A stretch of 64,000 nt of DNA from Bradyrhizobium nanningense (lineage in GTDB: Bacteria; Pseudomonadota; Alphaproteobacteria; Rhizobiales; Xanthobacteraceae): positions 310,001 through 374,000 of the forward strand of contig NZ_LBJC01000020.1 of assembly GCF_004114535.1 (NCBI RefSeq), given 5' to 3'. The position numbers were made by a program, and so were the translations under genes. Positions 17,853 to 26,473 of this stretch are shown piece by piece (the first letter of the stretch is position 1; the number at the start of each line of letters is the position of its first letter). Under the pieces are notes generated by a model. The model was not told the DNA's origin. It made no database searches and saw only the letters and a list, made by a program, of their open reading frames with translations.

Positions 17853-18009
17853 GCGGCCTGGGCGCAGGGACGGGTAGCGTCGTTCCCCAGGGTGCCGAAA
17901 ACCGTTCCCTCCATATTCGGCATCCCTCTCCGAAGTCTTGCTCCTCCATGATGACCGCACACACGCCGGCCTAGCCAAGCGTAGTGCGTCGTCTTCTTGG
18001 AGTTCTCAA

Positions 18010-18291
18010 ATGCCCGATCCGATGGCCGGTGTTCCCCCGCGATTCCTGCGTACACCTGAGGCCGCGCGCTATCTTGGCCTGTCCGGTCGCACGCTGGAGA
18101 AGCACCGCACGTACGGTACCGGACCAACATATCGGAAGATTGGCGGACGTGTCGTCTACGCCGTCGATGACCTGAAAGCGTGGGCCGACCGCGGCGCCAG
18201 GACGTCGACGTCCGATCCCGGCAAGGGGACCGTGCTGCCCGCCAAAAAGCATCCGGCCCTGCGTCCCTATGCAGGTCAGGAACGTCGCTGA
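18010..18291 (+). CDS. RdfS-like excisionase (AlpA/MerR-type helix-turn-helix)
   Basis: A 93-aa protein from ATG 18010 with TTGGAG 8 bases upstream. The helix-turn-helix is LRTPEAARYLGLSGRTLEKH (residues 14-33), followed by a wing GPTYRKIGGRVVYAVDDLKAW, the classic excisionase/AlpA layout. The tail is basic. Size and position (before repA, DUF2840 and traF, after a DUF2285 gene) match RdfS, the recombination directionality factor that drives excision of ICEMlSymR7A. It likely biases the element's integrase, not seen in this window, toward excision. A role as a transcriptional regulator of the downstream genes is an alternative. Confidence 0.72.
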   Translation: MPDPMAGVPPRFLRTPEAARYLGLSGRTLEKHRTYGTGPTYRKIGGRVVYAVDDLKAWADRGARTSTSDPGKGTVLPAKKHPALRPYAGQERR

Positions 18292-18313
18292 TAGCCGCGT
18301 GAGAGCAGTGACT

Positions 18314-19195
18314 ATGCGGCGCAAACTTCATTCCGAGCGCGACCAGCTTGAGCTCTTTCGGGCGCTACCCGGCGATCTTGCGCCCCGCGACGCGCAAGAT
18401 CTGATGGCCTATCCGTTCTTCTCGCTCGCAAAAACGAAGCGGATCGTGCCGATCGATTTCCGCGCGGGTGCGATCGCAATTCGGGTCGAAGCAGTGCCGG
18501 AACACGGCATGGCGACCATTTGGGATGCAGACGTTCTGATCTGGGCTGCGTCCCAGATCGTCGAAGCGCGTGACGCCGGCTTGAAGACGTCGCGCCTGAT
18601 GGCCGCAACGCCTTATGAGATTCTGACGTTTGTCGGCCGCGGCACCAGTGCACGCGACTACGATCGGCTGAAGGCGGGCCTCGACAGACTCCAGTCAACG
18701 ACCGTGATGACGTCGATCCGCCAACCGACAGAACGGCGACGGCATCGCTTCTCGTGGATCAACGAGTGGAAGGAGACGGCCGATGCAAATGGCCGCCCAT
18801 TCGGGCTCGAGCTGATCCTGCCGGATTGGTTCTATGCAGGGGTCATCGATGACGCGCTCGTGCTGACGATTGACCGCGCCTATTTCGATCTGACGGGTGG
18901 GCTCGAGCGCTGGCTTTATCGTCTTGTGCGAAAGCACGGCGGCCGACAGGACAGCGGCTGGAGCTTTGATCTTCTGCACCTCCATGCCAAGTCCGGCATC
19001 CTCTCGCCGCTCAAACACTTTGCTTACGACATCCGTCAGATCGTCCAGCGCCAGACGTTGCCCGGCTATCAGCTCGTTCTTATGCGCGATCCTGATGGCA
19101 CCGAGCGGCTGAACTTCACGCCTATGCCTGTTGATCCCTTAACGGCACGCCTGCGCCGCCGCGGTCTCATTCCAAATTTGGAGGACAACCTGTGA
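18314..19195 (+). CDS. repA: RepA-like plasmid replication initiator
   Basis: A 293-aa replication initiator of the RPA family (Pfam RPA type), seen from FFSLAKTKRIVPIDF, EIRVEA-like strands, GRGTSARDYDRLKAGLDRL (around residues 114-132) and WLYRLVRKHGG. ATG 18314 is chosen; a GTG at 18299 is an in-frame alternative, and the longer frame would overlap the excisionase gene. Such proteins bind iterons and open the origin of small plasmids. Three iterons begin six bases after the stop codon, so initiator and probable origin are together. In an ICE this would let the excised circle replicate and survive division. Confidence 0.83.
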   Translation: MRRKLHSERDQLELFRALPGDLAPRDAQDLMAYPFFSLAKTKRIVPIDFRAGAIAIRVEAVPEHGMATIWDADVLIWAASQIVEARDAGLKTSRLMAATPYEILTFVGRGTSARDYDRLKAGLDRLQSTTVMTSIRQPTERRRHRFSWINEWKETADANGRPFGLELILPDWFYAGVIDDALVLTIDRAYFDLTGGLERWLYRLVRKHGGRQDSGWSFDLLHLHAKSGILSPLKHFAYDIRQIVQRQTLPGYQLVLMRDPDGTERLNFTPMPVDPLTARLRRRGLIPNLEDNL

Positions 19196-19200
19196 ATCAG

Positions 19201-19265
19201 CTCGTGCTATCGGGGACCGCAACCCTCGTGCTATCGGGGACCCGATCCTCGTGCTATCGGGGACC
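19201..19265 (+). repeat. Three iterons, probable replication origin
   Basis: The 18-base unit CTCGTGCTATCGGGGACC occurs exactly at 19201-19218, 19225-19242 and 19248-19265, with a period of 24 and 23 bases (about two helical turns). It follows repA directly. The 219 bases after it to 19484 contain no convincing gene; a long frame that reads through the iterons is an artefact of the repeats. This is the layout of an iteron-controlled oriV. Confidence 0.82.
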
Positions 19266-19484
19266 GGAATCGAGCTTAACAGCTTGTTTCTCCGTGCTTT
19301 CCAGCCGCTCTAACTTTACTAACCAGAAATCCTTCGGATTTCTTCTAACGGACCAAGCCGCAAAGCGCATGGGAGGTGGCCGGCAAAGTCGGCCCGTCCG
19401 TCCTGCTGGCGTTCGCAAGCCGTACACGCACTTCCCCGCCGCCAAAGCGAACGGCTCCCAGTTAGAGCGTGGGGGAGCCACGGC

Positions 19485-19949
19485 ATGAGCGATCTGACCG
19501 AAGTAGAAGTGCTGTGGCTCGAAAAACGTATCGAAAATCTCATTCGGTTCGGTCGTATCGTCAAGGAACGGCAGCTTGATCGCCATCGGCGCCTCCTGTC
19601 GTTTGCGCCCGGCAGCATCTTTGCCTTCGTCCGATGGACCTCGAACGACTTTGGGGCAATCATTTCGCGGATCGACATCTTGCGCGCAGTCGCGCCGGGA
19701 CAACGCTGCTCGACCGTCCCTTATGTGACACCCGGCGGAGAGATTTTGCTGCGTCTGTCCGGCTGGCCGAAAGTCGAGCGAGTGCTGCAAATGGCCGATG
19801 CCGTTGAGGCGCTCGGCATCGATCCAGCTGACGTCGCGCCTGATCATTGGCATCACGTTCATAACCGCCTGTCCGTCAACGAAAACCCGCGCCCGTATAC
19901 TAAGGCGCGCCATCAGGCCTGGCTACACCGCCAAAAGGTGATGCGATGA
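19485..19949 (+). CDS. DUF2840 family protein
   Basis: A 154-aa soluble protein matching the DUF2840 family of rhizobial plasmid and ICE transfer regions: an N-terminal helix LTEVEVLWLEKRIENLIRFG, a central VRWTSNDFGAIISRIDILRA, and GWPKVERVLQMADAVEALGI. No catalytic residues are obvious. Its stop overlaps the traF start as ATGA, and this coupling with traF is conserved in related elements. It is likely an accessory of transfer regulation or DNA processing; the role is unknown. Confidence 0.8.
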   Translation: MSDLTEVEVLWLEKRIENLIRFGRIVKERQLDRHRRLLSFAPGSIFAFVRWTSNDFGAIISRIDILRAVAPGQRCSTVPYVTPGGEILLRLSGWPKVERVLQMADAVEALGIDPADVAPDHWHHVHNRLSVNENPRPYTKARHQAWLHRQKVMR

Positions 19950-20458
19950 CGGGCCGCCTGAAGACGCTGACTGCGACGTTTGGGGCGGCTACTGCGCTCG
20001 TCGTGACGATCGTCCTGGAGCCGCTTCCGCTTTACATCTGGAACGCATCGGCAAGCGTGCCGATCGGTCTCTACCGCCTCCGACCTGCGGACCAATTCCA
20101 AGTCACTGAATTGGTCGCCGTGCGGCCGCCGGAGCCGCTTGCGACTTTCCTTGACCTTAACGGTTATCTGCCCATTGGCGTTCCCATGCTGAAGCGCGTG
20201 CTCGCACTTCCGGGGCAGAGTGTTTGCAGAACCGGCCTCATGATTTCGGTCGACGACGTCGCGGTGGGCGAGGCGAAGGATCATGACGGACGAGGCAGGC
20301 CGCTGCCGAAATGGCAGGGCTGCCGCGTCGTCGGTGACGGCGAGCTGTTTCTGATGAACTGGCAGTCGGACAACTCTCTTGACGGCCGGTATTTTGGATT
20401 TCTTCCGGCATCTAGCGTGATCGGCCGCGCGATGCCGGTGTGGACGTGGGAGGAGTGA
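19946..20458 (+). CDS. traF: TraF-type S26 signal peptidase
   Basis: A 170-aa S26-family peptidase with one N-terminal membrane helix (TATFGAATALVVTIVLEPLP). The catalytic serine lies in SASVPIGLYRL near residue 37 and the general-base lysine in PMLKRVLALPG near residue 83. The final box reads NSLDGRYFG. TraF of the RP4 type cleaves and cyclises the pilin TrbC, whose gene is at 36845. The start overlaps the DUF2840 stop (ATGA). In ICEMlSymR7A traF is co-transcribed with rdfS; here the excisionase gene is about 1.9 kb upstream in the same direction. Confidence 0.87.
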   Translation: MTGRLKTLTATFGAATALVVTIVLEPLPLYIWNASASVPIGLYRLRPADQFQVTELVAVRPPEPLATFLDLNGYLPIGVPMLKRVLALPGQSVCRTGLMISVDDVAVGEAKDHDGRGRPLPKWQGCRVVGDGELFLMNWQSDNSLDGRYFGFLPASSVIGRAMPVWTWEE

Positions 20459-20460
20459 TC

Positions 20461-21291
20461 GTGCGTATTCGACGTGTTCTCCTCGCCATTCCCTTGTTCG
20501 ATCGGTCGCGGGATCATTCCTCCGTCGCGAGCGATTTCTGCAAGGCTGGCGCGAGCCCGACAGCGTGCTTGGGTCGGTTGGGCACGCGCGTTTGTGCTGT
20601 GGTGCCCCTTATGTTTCTTCTGACCACGTCCGACAGTGCTGCTTTGGCCCAGAGCACATCAGCTGGACGACGGGCCATCGGTCAGACAGTTAATTCGTTT
20701 GAGAGCTTCATCACTGAAGCCTCACAACGCTTTGCGATTGCGCCGATCTGGATTCGGGCAGTTCAAAGCGTCGAGAGTGCTGGTGACGTGCACGCCAGAT
20801 CGCCACAAGGCGCAATGGGCCTGATGCAAATCATGCCGGCGACCTGGGCGGAGCTTCGCGAGCGCTACAATCTCGGGAACGATCCCTACGACCCGCACGA
20901 CAACATTCTGGCCGGCACGGCGTACTTGCGCGAACTGCTCGACCGGTATGGCTCGCCTGGCGTGTTTGCCGCGTACAACGCGGGACCATCTCGCTATGAA
21001 GAGCATCTCGCAGGCGGCTCTCTGCCAGAGGAGACGCGAGCATACGTCGCAAAGCTTGCAAATCTGCTTGCCATCGAACTGCCGCCGAAGTGGATGTCCA
21101 GCGGACGGTCATCAGCAGTTGCGACGCTATTCGTTAAGCGATCCGATCTCATGAAAACGCGCGATCGGTTGCTTGCGCTCATGCCGCCGGGCGGTGTGAC
21201 GACCGCAATCTCGGCGTCCGGTGTTTCACCCATGGTTCCCCGGCCTAGTGGCGTGTTCGTCCCTCGATCGGATTCGGGACAATCGCAATGA
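20461..21291 (+). CDS. Lytic transglycosylase (SLT domain)
   Basis: A periplasmic peptidoglycan lytic transglycosylase, 276 aa from GTG 20461, which has GGGAGGAG 7 bases upstream and begins two bases after the traF stop. A signal-like hydrophobic segment (VCAVVPLMFLLTTSDSAALA) precedes the SLT domain. The catalytic glutamate is in AVQSVESAGDV, followed by SPQGAMGLMQIMPATWAEL and YNAGPSRYEE. It opens the cell wall locally for assembly of the Trb pore. The C-terminal 70 residues are low complexity. Order DUF2840-traF-transglycosylase is standard for this backbone. Confidence 0.87.
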   Translation: MRIRRVLLAIPLFDRSRDHSSVASDFCKAGASPTACLGRLGTRVCAVVPLMFLLTTSDSAALAQSTSAGRRAIGQTVNSFESFITEASQRFAIAPIWIRAVQSVESAGDVHARSPQGAMGLMQIMPATWAELRERYNLGNDPYDPHDNILAGTAYLRELLDRYGSPGVFAAYNAGPSRYEEHLAGGSLPEETRAYVAKLANLLAIELPPKWMSSGRSSAVATLFVKRSDLMKTRDRLLALMPPGGVTTAISASGVSPMVPRPSGVFVPRSDSGQSQ

Positions 21292-21709
21292 CCAAGTGTG
21301 CGGGTTCGCAAGCCTTGGCGTGCTTCACCGAGCGAGTGTCACGTGCTCATGGCGTATGGGCGATGCCTTCGGCCCGCGCTCTACTCGTCGCTTCGCTCCT
21401 CACCGAGCCACCCTTCGGGTGTCTCGGCCCTTCGGGTAACGATCGCTATCGCAAGCGCTCGGAAGCAGTCGGGGCTTCGCGAGTTGGCTGCCAAGTCGCG
21501 GCGGCTCTGTCGGGAACCCGCGACCGGGAGACCACGACGGCAGGACGGCGAGATAAAAGGGGCTCGCCGGTCGAACCGCAAGCCATTGGCATGGCTTGGG
21601 TTCTGGCGTGCCGGTCAGTCGGGGCGCGTGCCGCGCCTTGCATTTTGTTTAATGCAATCAAAGGCGTTTTCGGCACCGTGCGCGCTTTTGATCGTTGGGA
21701 GGCCCTGCC
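21292..21709. other. Gap before the relaxase gene; candidate oriT region
   Basis: The 418-base gap holds no convincing protein: a 141-aa frame starting at ATGA 21288 is Arg/Ala/Gly-rich with shadow-like composition. A hairpin TTGCATT (21638-21644) with AATGCAA (21651-21657) stands 53 bases before the relaxase start in an AT-richer patch, the usual position for an origin of transfer. GATCGCTATCGC near 21443 also occurs upstream of ardC. No nic site can be assigned from sequence alone. Confidence 0.4.
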
Positions 21710-23473
21710 GTGAGCGTGGGCGACAGCGACCTGCGTGTTCGGCCTGGGCGCATCCGCAGCACTCGCTCGCCTAAGCCGAAGAGCTTCATCAACCAGGTGC
21801 TGCGGGCGGCGAAGAAAGCAGGACACACCTCGGGTCAGACCGGGACCGGCAGGCGTTTGGCGGCCTATGGGCGCTCGACGTTTGGCCGCGGGCGCCTCGC
21901 ATTTAGCCGCAGCCGATTGTTCAGCCCGACGCGGCGCGTCGTGGTGAAGGCGCGTGTGGTTCGTCACAAAGGGCGAGCCTTCCGTTCAGCGCCACTGACC
22001 GCCCACCTCTCATATTTGAAGCGCGACGGCGTGACCCGGAGCGGCGAGCGGGCCGAGATGTTCGATGCTGGCAGCGACCGCGCCGACAGCGCGGCTTTCG
22101 CGGACCGGTCCAAGGACGACCGGCATCATTTCAGGTTCATCGTCTCGCCTGAGGATGCGGCGGACATGACTGACCTGAAAGCCTTCACGCGCGATCTCGC
22201 CAGACAGATGGAGAGTGATCTCGGCACGCGGCTCGATTGGATGGCTGTCGATCACTGGAATACCGACAACCCTCATGTTCATCTTCTCGTTCGGGGAATA
22301 GATGAGGACGGGACGGATCTCGTGATCTCCCGTGACTACATCAGCCGAGGCCTGCGCGCGCGCGCCGAGGAATTGGTCGCCATTGAACTCGGTCCAAAAC
22401 CGGAGCACGAAATCCGCAATTCGCTGGAGAGCGAAGTCACGGCTGAACGATGGACGCGGCTCGATCGGGAGATCCGGCTGGCGGCCGATGAGACCGGCCA
22501 TATCGATCTACGTCCCGAAAATCCCGGCAGGCCCGATCCCGAGATCCGGCGCCTGATGGTCGGTCGCCTCCAACACCTGGAGAAGATGGGCCTTGCCGCA
22601 TCCGCCGCACCAGGGGAATGGATGGTTGGGCTTGAGGCCGAGCGTAGCTTGCGCGACCTCGGTATGCGCGGTGACATTATCAAGACGATGCACCGCGCCT
22701 TCACAGAGCGTGGAGAAGTCCGCGGCGTTGCCGATTTCATCATCGAGGGAGGGCAGCCGACGTCCCAGATCATCGGACGGCTGGTCGACCGTGGACTGCA
22801 TGACGAACTGACCGGAGAGGCCTATGCCCTGATCGACGGAACAGACGGGCGGGCGCACCATGTGCGCTTTCGAGGCTTAGAGGCTTTCGAACATGCACCG
22901 CCGGCCGGCGGCATCGTCGAGGTCCGACGCTTGGGTCAAGCAGGCGGTCCGCGACCGATCTTGGTGCTCGCGACCCGTTCCGATCTCGATCTCGGTGGGC
23001 AGGTCACCGCAAAAGGGGCCACCTGGCTCGACCACAGGCTGGTCGAACGCGACCCGATACCGCTCGCCATGGGTGGATTTGGCCGCGGGACCCGCGACGC
23101 CATGGAAGCCCGTACCGAGCATCTGATCCAGGAGGGCCTGGCACGGCGGCAGGGCCAACGGATCATCCTGCAGCGCGATCTCCTGGACACGTTGCGCAGA
23201 CGCGAACTGGACGAGGTGGCAGCAAAGGTCTCGGCTGACACCGGCCTGCCTCGCGTGAATGCCGCCTCCGGGGAGCATGTGGCGGGCACGTATCGCCAGC
23301 GCCTGACGCTCGCCTCGGGACGCTTCGCCATGATCGATAATGGGCTCGGGTTCCAGCTCGTGCCCTGGTCGCGCGAACTCGAAAAGAGGCTCGGCCAACA
23401 CGTCACCGGCGTCGTGAAGGACGGCGGCGGCATCGAATGGGGCTTTGGTCGGAAGCGCGACCTCGGCCTCTAG
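21710..23473 (+). CDS. DUF3363 / VirD2-like relaxase
   Basis: A 587-aa conjugative relaxase. GTG 21710 is preferred over TTG 21695 because GGGAGG lies 7 bases before it. A basic N-terminal segment of about 90 residues leads to the relaxase core, with HHFRFIVSPEDA and the histidine motif NTDNPHVHLLVRG near residue 185 (HxH metal ligands). The C-terminal DUF3363 domain includes GLGFQLVPWSRELEKRLG. It nicks oriT and stays bound to the transferred strand. The traG coupling-protein gene follows after 36 bases on the same strand. Confidence 0.87.
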   Translation: MSVGDSDLRVRPGRIRSTRSPKPKSFINQVLRAAKKAGHTSGQTGTGRRLAAYGRSTFGRGRLAFSRSRLFSPTRRVVVKARVVRHKGRAFRSAPLTAHLSYLKRDGVTRSGERAEMFDAGSDRADSAAFADRSKDDRHHFRFIVSPEDAADMTDLKAFTRDLARQMESDLGTRLDWMAVDHWNTDNPHVHLLVRGIDEDGTDLVISRDYISRGLRARAEELVAIELGPKPEHEIRNSLESEVTAERWTRLDREIRLAADETGHIDLRPENPGRPDPEIRRLMVGRLQHLEKMGLAASAAPGEWMVGLEAERSLRDLGMRGDIIKTMHRAFTERGEVRGVADFIIEGGQPTSQIIGRLVDRGLHDELTGEAYALIDGTDGRAHHVRFRGLEAFEHAPPAGGIVEVRRLGQAGGPRPILVLATRSDLDLGGQVTAKGATWLDHRLVERDPIPLAMGGFGRGTRDAMEARTEHLIQEGLARRQGQRIILQRDLLDTLRRRELDEVAAKVSADTGLPRVNAASGEHVAGTYRQRLTLASGRFAMIDNGLGFQLVPWSRELEKRLGQHVTGVVKDGGGIEWGFGRKRDLGL

Positions 23474-23509
23474 CTATCTCGCCAATTCAGTTGCAGAAGG
23501 GCGCTCAGA

Positions 23510-25498
23510 ATGTCCGGAACCAAAATCCTCTGGGGACAGGTGATCGTTGTCGGCCTGATCGTTTTGCTGGCCATCTGGGGAGCAACCGAGTGGACGGCCT
23601 GGCGACTTGCCTACCAGCCCGAGCTTGGACGGCCTTGGTTCGAACTGTGGGGCTTCAAAGTCTATTATCCACCGATCTTCTTCTGGTGGTGGTTCGTCTT
23701 TGATGCCTATGCCCCGCAGGTCTTTGTCGAGGGGGCCTTCATTGCGGCGTCGGGGACTTTCGTTTCGATCGCGGCGGCGATCGGCATGTCGGTGTGGCGG
23801 GCGCGCGAAGCCAAGAACGTTGAGACCTATGGTTCGGCGCGCTGGGCTGGCGCGGAAGAGGCTCGAGCGGCCGGACTTCTCGGTCGGGATGGTGTGGTGC
23901 TGGGCAAGCTCGATCGCGACTACCTCCGCCATGACGGGCCGGAGCACGTGTTGTGTTTTGCTCCCACCCGGTCCGGCAAGGGTGTCGGACTCGTCGTTCC
24001 CTCGTTGTTGGCATGGCCGGGCTCGGCTATCGTGCACGATATCAAGGGTGAGAACTGGCAGCTGACCGCGGGTTTCCGCTCGTGGCATGGCCGCGTCCTG
24101 TTGTTCGACCCGACCAACCCGGAATCCTCGGCTTACAATCCGCTGCTCGAGGTCCGGCGCGGGGAATGGGAGGTTCGCGACGTCCAAAACGTGGCCGACG
24201 TCCTGGTCGACCCTGAAGGCTCCCTCGACAAGCGGAACCATTGGGAGAAGACTAGTCATTCGCTCCTGGTCGGCGCCATCCTCCATGTCCTCTATGCCGA
24301 GGCAAACAAGACTTTGGCCGGGGTCGCCGCCTTCTTGTCCGATCCGAAGCGGCCGATCGAGGCGACGCTGAAGGCGATGATGACAACGCCGCATCTTGGC
24401 GAGCAGGGCGCCCATCCCGTGGTCGCCTCGACCGCGCGCGAACTCCTCAACAAATCCGAGAATGAACGTTCCGGTGTTCTGTCCACCGCGATGTCGTTCC
24501 TCGGACTTTACCGCGATCCCGTCGTGGCCCAGGTGACCTGCCGCTGCGACTGGCGGATCGCCGACCTGATCGCAGATAGCCGCCCGACGACACTTTATCT
24601 CGTGGTGCCGCCCTCCGATATCTCGCGCACCAAACCGTTGATCCGCCTGGTACTGAACCAGATCGGCCGGCGCCTGACCGAAGATCTGCACGCCCGCGAC
24701 CGCCGGCATCGAGTCCTGATGATGCTCGACGAGTTTCCCGCACTTGGGCGGCTTGATTTCTTCGAATCCGCGCTCGCCTTCATGGCTGGGTACGGCATCA
24801 AGAGTTTCTTGATCGCGCAGTCGCTCAATCAGATCGAGAAGGCCTATGGGCCGAACAACGCAATTCTCGACAATTGTCACGTCCGCGTCAGCTTTGCGAC
24901 CAACGACGAGCGGACCGCCAAGCGGGTGTCCGACGCGCTGGGCACGGCGACCGAGATGCGGGCGATGAAGAACTATGCCGGACACCGGTTGAACCCTTGG
25001 CTGGGGCACCTAATGGTTTCGCGGCAGGAGACGGCAAGGCCGCTCTTGACCCCAGGTGAGGTCATGCAGCTTCCGCCGATGGATGAGATCGTCATGGTGG
25101 CGGGGACGGCGCCGATCCGGGCGAAGAAGGTCCGCTACTACGAGGATCGGCGATTCACAGAGCGGGTACTGCCGCCGCCTGATCCGGCGACGGCTGGCCA
25201 GTCATCGCGAACGGACGGATGGTCAACGTTCGGAGCGTCAAAGCCGGCGGGGAGTCCAACTGAAAAAGCCGCGAAGGCCGAGCAGGACACGGCGAATAGC
25301 GGACTCCGTCGTGAGCCCGAACTCCCCGATCACGTCGCGATCGCCAAGGAAACGAGCGAGCCAACGCCAGCCGAGGAATTTTCCGCCGTGCTTGACGATG
25401 ACGAGGACGCGGTCCGCCAGTCCCGGCTTATACGTCAACAGATGCGCGGTGTCGCCCGTCAAGTCGCCATGGATCCGAATGACGGTATGGAGCTCTGA
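23510..25498 (+). CDS. traG: TraG/VirD4 type IV coupling protein
   Basis: A 662-aa inner-membrane ATPase that links the relaxosome to the mating pore. Three N-terminal hydrophobic segments (WGQVIVVGLIVLLAIWG, IFFWWWFVF and FVSIAAAIGMSVW) anchor it. Walker A is APTRSGKGVG near residue 152 and Walker B is LMMLDEFPALG near residue 403; a later motif is IAQSLNQI. The C-terminal tail of about 120 residues is acidic and disordered. The RHH gene follows 5 bases after the stop. In related elements trbB comes next; here about 10 kb of cargo separates them. Confidence 0.9.
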   Translation: MSGTKILWGQVIVVGLIVLLAIWGATEWTAWRLAYQPELGRPWFELWGFKVYYPPIFFWWWFVFDAYAPQVFVEGAFIAASGTFVSIAAAIGMSVWRAREAKNVETYGSARWAGAEEARAAGLLGRDGVVLGKLDRDYLRHDGPEHVLCFAPTRSGKGVGLVVPSLLAWPGSAIVHDIKGENWQLTAGFRSWHGRVLLFDPTNPESSAYNPLLEVRRGEWEVRDVQNVADVLVDPEGSLDKRNHWEKTSHSLLVGAILHVLYAEANKTLAGVAAFLSDPKRPIEATLKAMMTTPHLGEQGAHPVVASTARELLNKSENERSGVLSTAMSFLGLYRDPVVAQVTCRCDWRIADLIADSRPTTLYLVVPPSDISRTKPLIRLVLNQIGRRLTEDLHARDRRHRVLMMLDEFPALGRLDFFESALAFMAGYGIKSFLIAQSLNQIEKAYGPNNAILDNCHVRVSFATNDERTAKRVSDALGTATEMRAMKNYAGHRLNPWLGHLMVSRQETARPLLTPGEVMQLPPMDEIVMVAGTAPIRAKKVRYYEDRRFTERVLPPPDPATAGQSSRTDGWSTFGASKPAGSPTEKAAKAEQDTANSGLRREPELPDHVAIAKETSEPTPAEEFSAVLDDDEDAVRQSRLIRQQMRGVARQVAMDPNDGMEL

Positions 25499-25503
25499 GG
25501 CAT

Positions 25504-25929
25504 ATGCGCGACCGGATGAACGTCTACTTCCCACCAGAGCTTCTGAAACAGATCTCGGAGCTCGCCGATCGCAAGAAGCTTTCCCGGTCTGCCATTGTGG
25601 AAGCTGCGGTCGCCTCCTTTCTTTCACCCGACGGAGTGGACAGGCGGGAGGCAGCGTTTACCCGTCGCCTGGATCGGCTTTCCCGTCAAGTGCAGAGGCT
25701 GGAGCGCGACGTTGGTTTGACGGCGGAGACCCTGGCTCTTTTCATCCGCTTCTGGCTAACGATCACGCCACCATTGCCAAACGAGGCGCAGGCGGCCGCA
25801 CAGGCCAAGGGCAGGGAGCGCTTTGAAGGCTTTGTCGAAACGCTCGGGCGTCGGCTTCAAAAGGGACAAGGCTTCTTGCGCGAGATTCCTGAAGATATCC
25901 TCCGTGAGAAACCGGCCGGCGAAACGTGA
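25504..25929 (+). CDS. CopG-type ribbon-helix-helix protein
   Basis: A 141-aa protein beginning with a ribbon-helix-helix fold: MNVYFPPELLKQISELA then SRSAIVEAAVASFL, the DNA-binding strand and helices of CopG/MetJ proteins. A coiled-coil-like stretch (RLDRLSRQVQRLERDV) and a hydrophobic helix LALFIRFWLTITPP follow, and the tail is basic. It probably acts as relaxosome accessory or as regulator of traG or trb expression. It starts at ATG 25504, 5 bases after traG, and marks the left edge of the cargo insertion. Confidence 0.82.
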   Translation: MRDRMNVYFPPELLKQISELADRKKLSRSAIVEAAVASFLSPDGVDRREAAFTRRLDRLSRQVQRLERDVGLTAETLALFIRFWLTITPPLPNEAQAAAQAKGRERFEGFVETLGRRLQKGQGFLREIPEDILREKPAGET

Positions 25930-25960
25930 CCGAGCATCCCGGGTATGTTATCACGCGCCT

Positions 25961-26039
25961 TCCCTTCTTTTCCACACCAACCTGCGACCACAGGAACCGG
26001 GCGTAGCTGGCAATGAGCTCGACGCGCTATCGGCTCGAA
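25961..26039 (+). repeat. Module-boundary repeat R1
   Basis: TCCCTTCTTTTCCACACCAA then CCTGCGACC, followed after a variable stretch by GACGCGCTATCGGCTCGAA (26021-26039). The same order of blocks occurs at 34219-34299 (R2), where the 19-base block is exact. The first block also occurs at 35756-35790 (R3). It lies just after the copG-like gene at the left edge of the cargo. Confidence 0.65.
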
Positions 26040-26473
26040 CAATCCGTGCTTTGGTCGCCAATCAGCTCGGTTTTGGTGCTGCTGTTCCTGGGGTGCCTGC
26101 CTAAGTCTGTTTGCCGATGTTTCGTGGCTGCTCAATCCCTGCCGGCATTTTGTCGGAGCATTATTGCGCCCGTCGCGCGCTCAAGTGTCGCGGTCGAGCT
26201 GCGTCTGCGCGACAAAAATCATTAGACAAACTCCAGATCACAATTTAGAATTGTAGTAAACGATCGCATATTGGACGGGCTAACTCCTGAATTATTGGTT
26301 TGCTGCTGCTGCTTTGAAGGTCTTTGAACTTCTTTGAGCGTTGATGGCTGGTCGCTACGCGCGCTAATGTTGAATTGCTTTGCTTCCGAACGGACAGTGC
26401 GACGCCGAATGCTGTGATCGCTGATCAGGATAACGGCGCTCGATCTTACTGACAGATATTCGGCGGTTGATCC
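26040..26473. other. AT-richer region upstream of the cargo operon
   Basis: 434 bases without a supported gene and clearly richer in A/T than the ICE backbone, as for a transferred promoter region. ACAATT-TAG-AATTGT at 26240-26254 is a perfect 6-bp dyad and could be an operator. A CTGCTGCTGCTTTGAAGG run follows near 26303. The promoter of the protease operon is expected here. Confidence 0.4.

Noticed and set aside
19192..19488. A 98-aa frame that reads through the iterons
   Set aside because: The repeated LVLSGT residues come only from the iterons; the frame has no start signal and the rest is Arg/Gly-rich. The repeat explanation is sufficient.
21288..21713. A 141-aa frame between the transglycosylase and relaxase genes
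   Set aside because: Composition is typical of a non-coding frame in GC-rich DNA, no motif is present and it ends inside the ribosome binding region of the relaxase gene.
23474..25009. A 511-aa minus-strand frame opposite traG
   Set aside because: It is the antisense of the TraG ATPase, which has both Walker motifs in the correct frame; no independent motif is present.
26013..26225. A 70-aa frame starting in repeat R1
   Set aside because: It begins inside a repeat that also occurs at 34219, where the frame differs, and it has no ribosome binding site. A hydrophobic patch alone is not enough.
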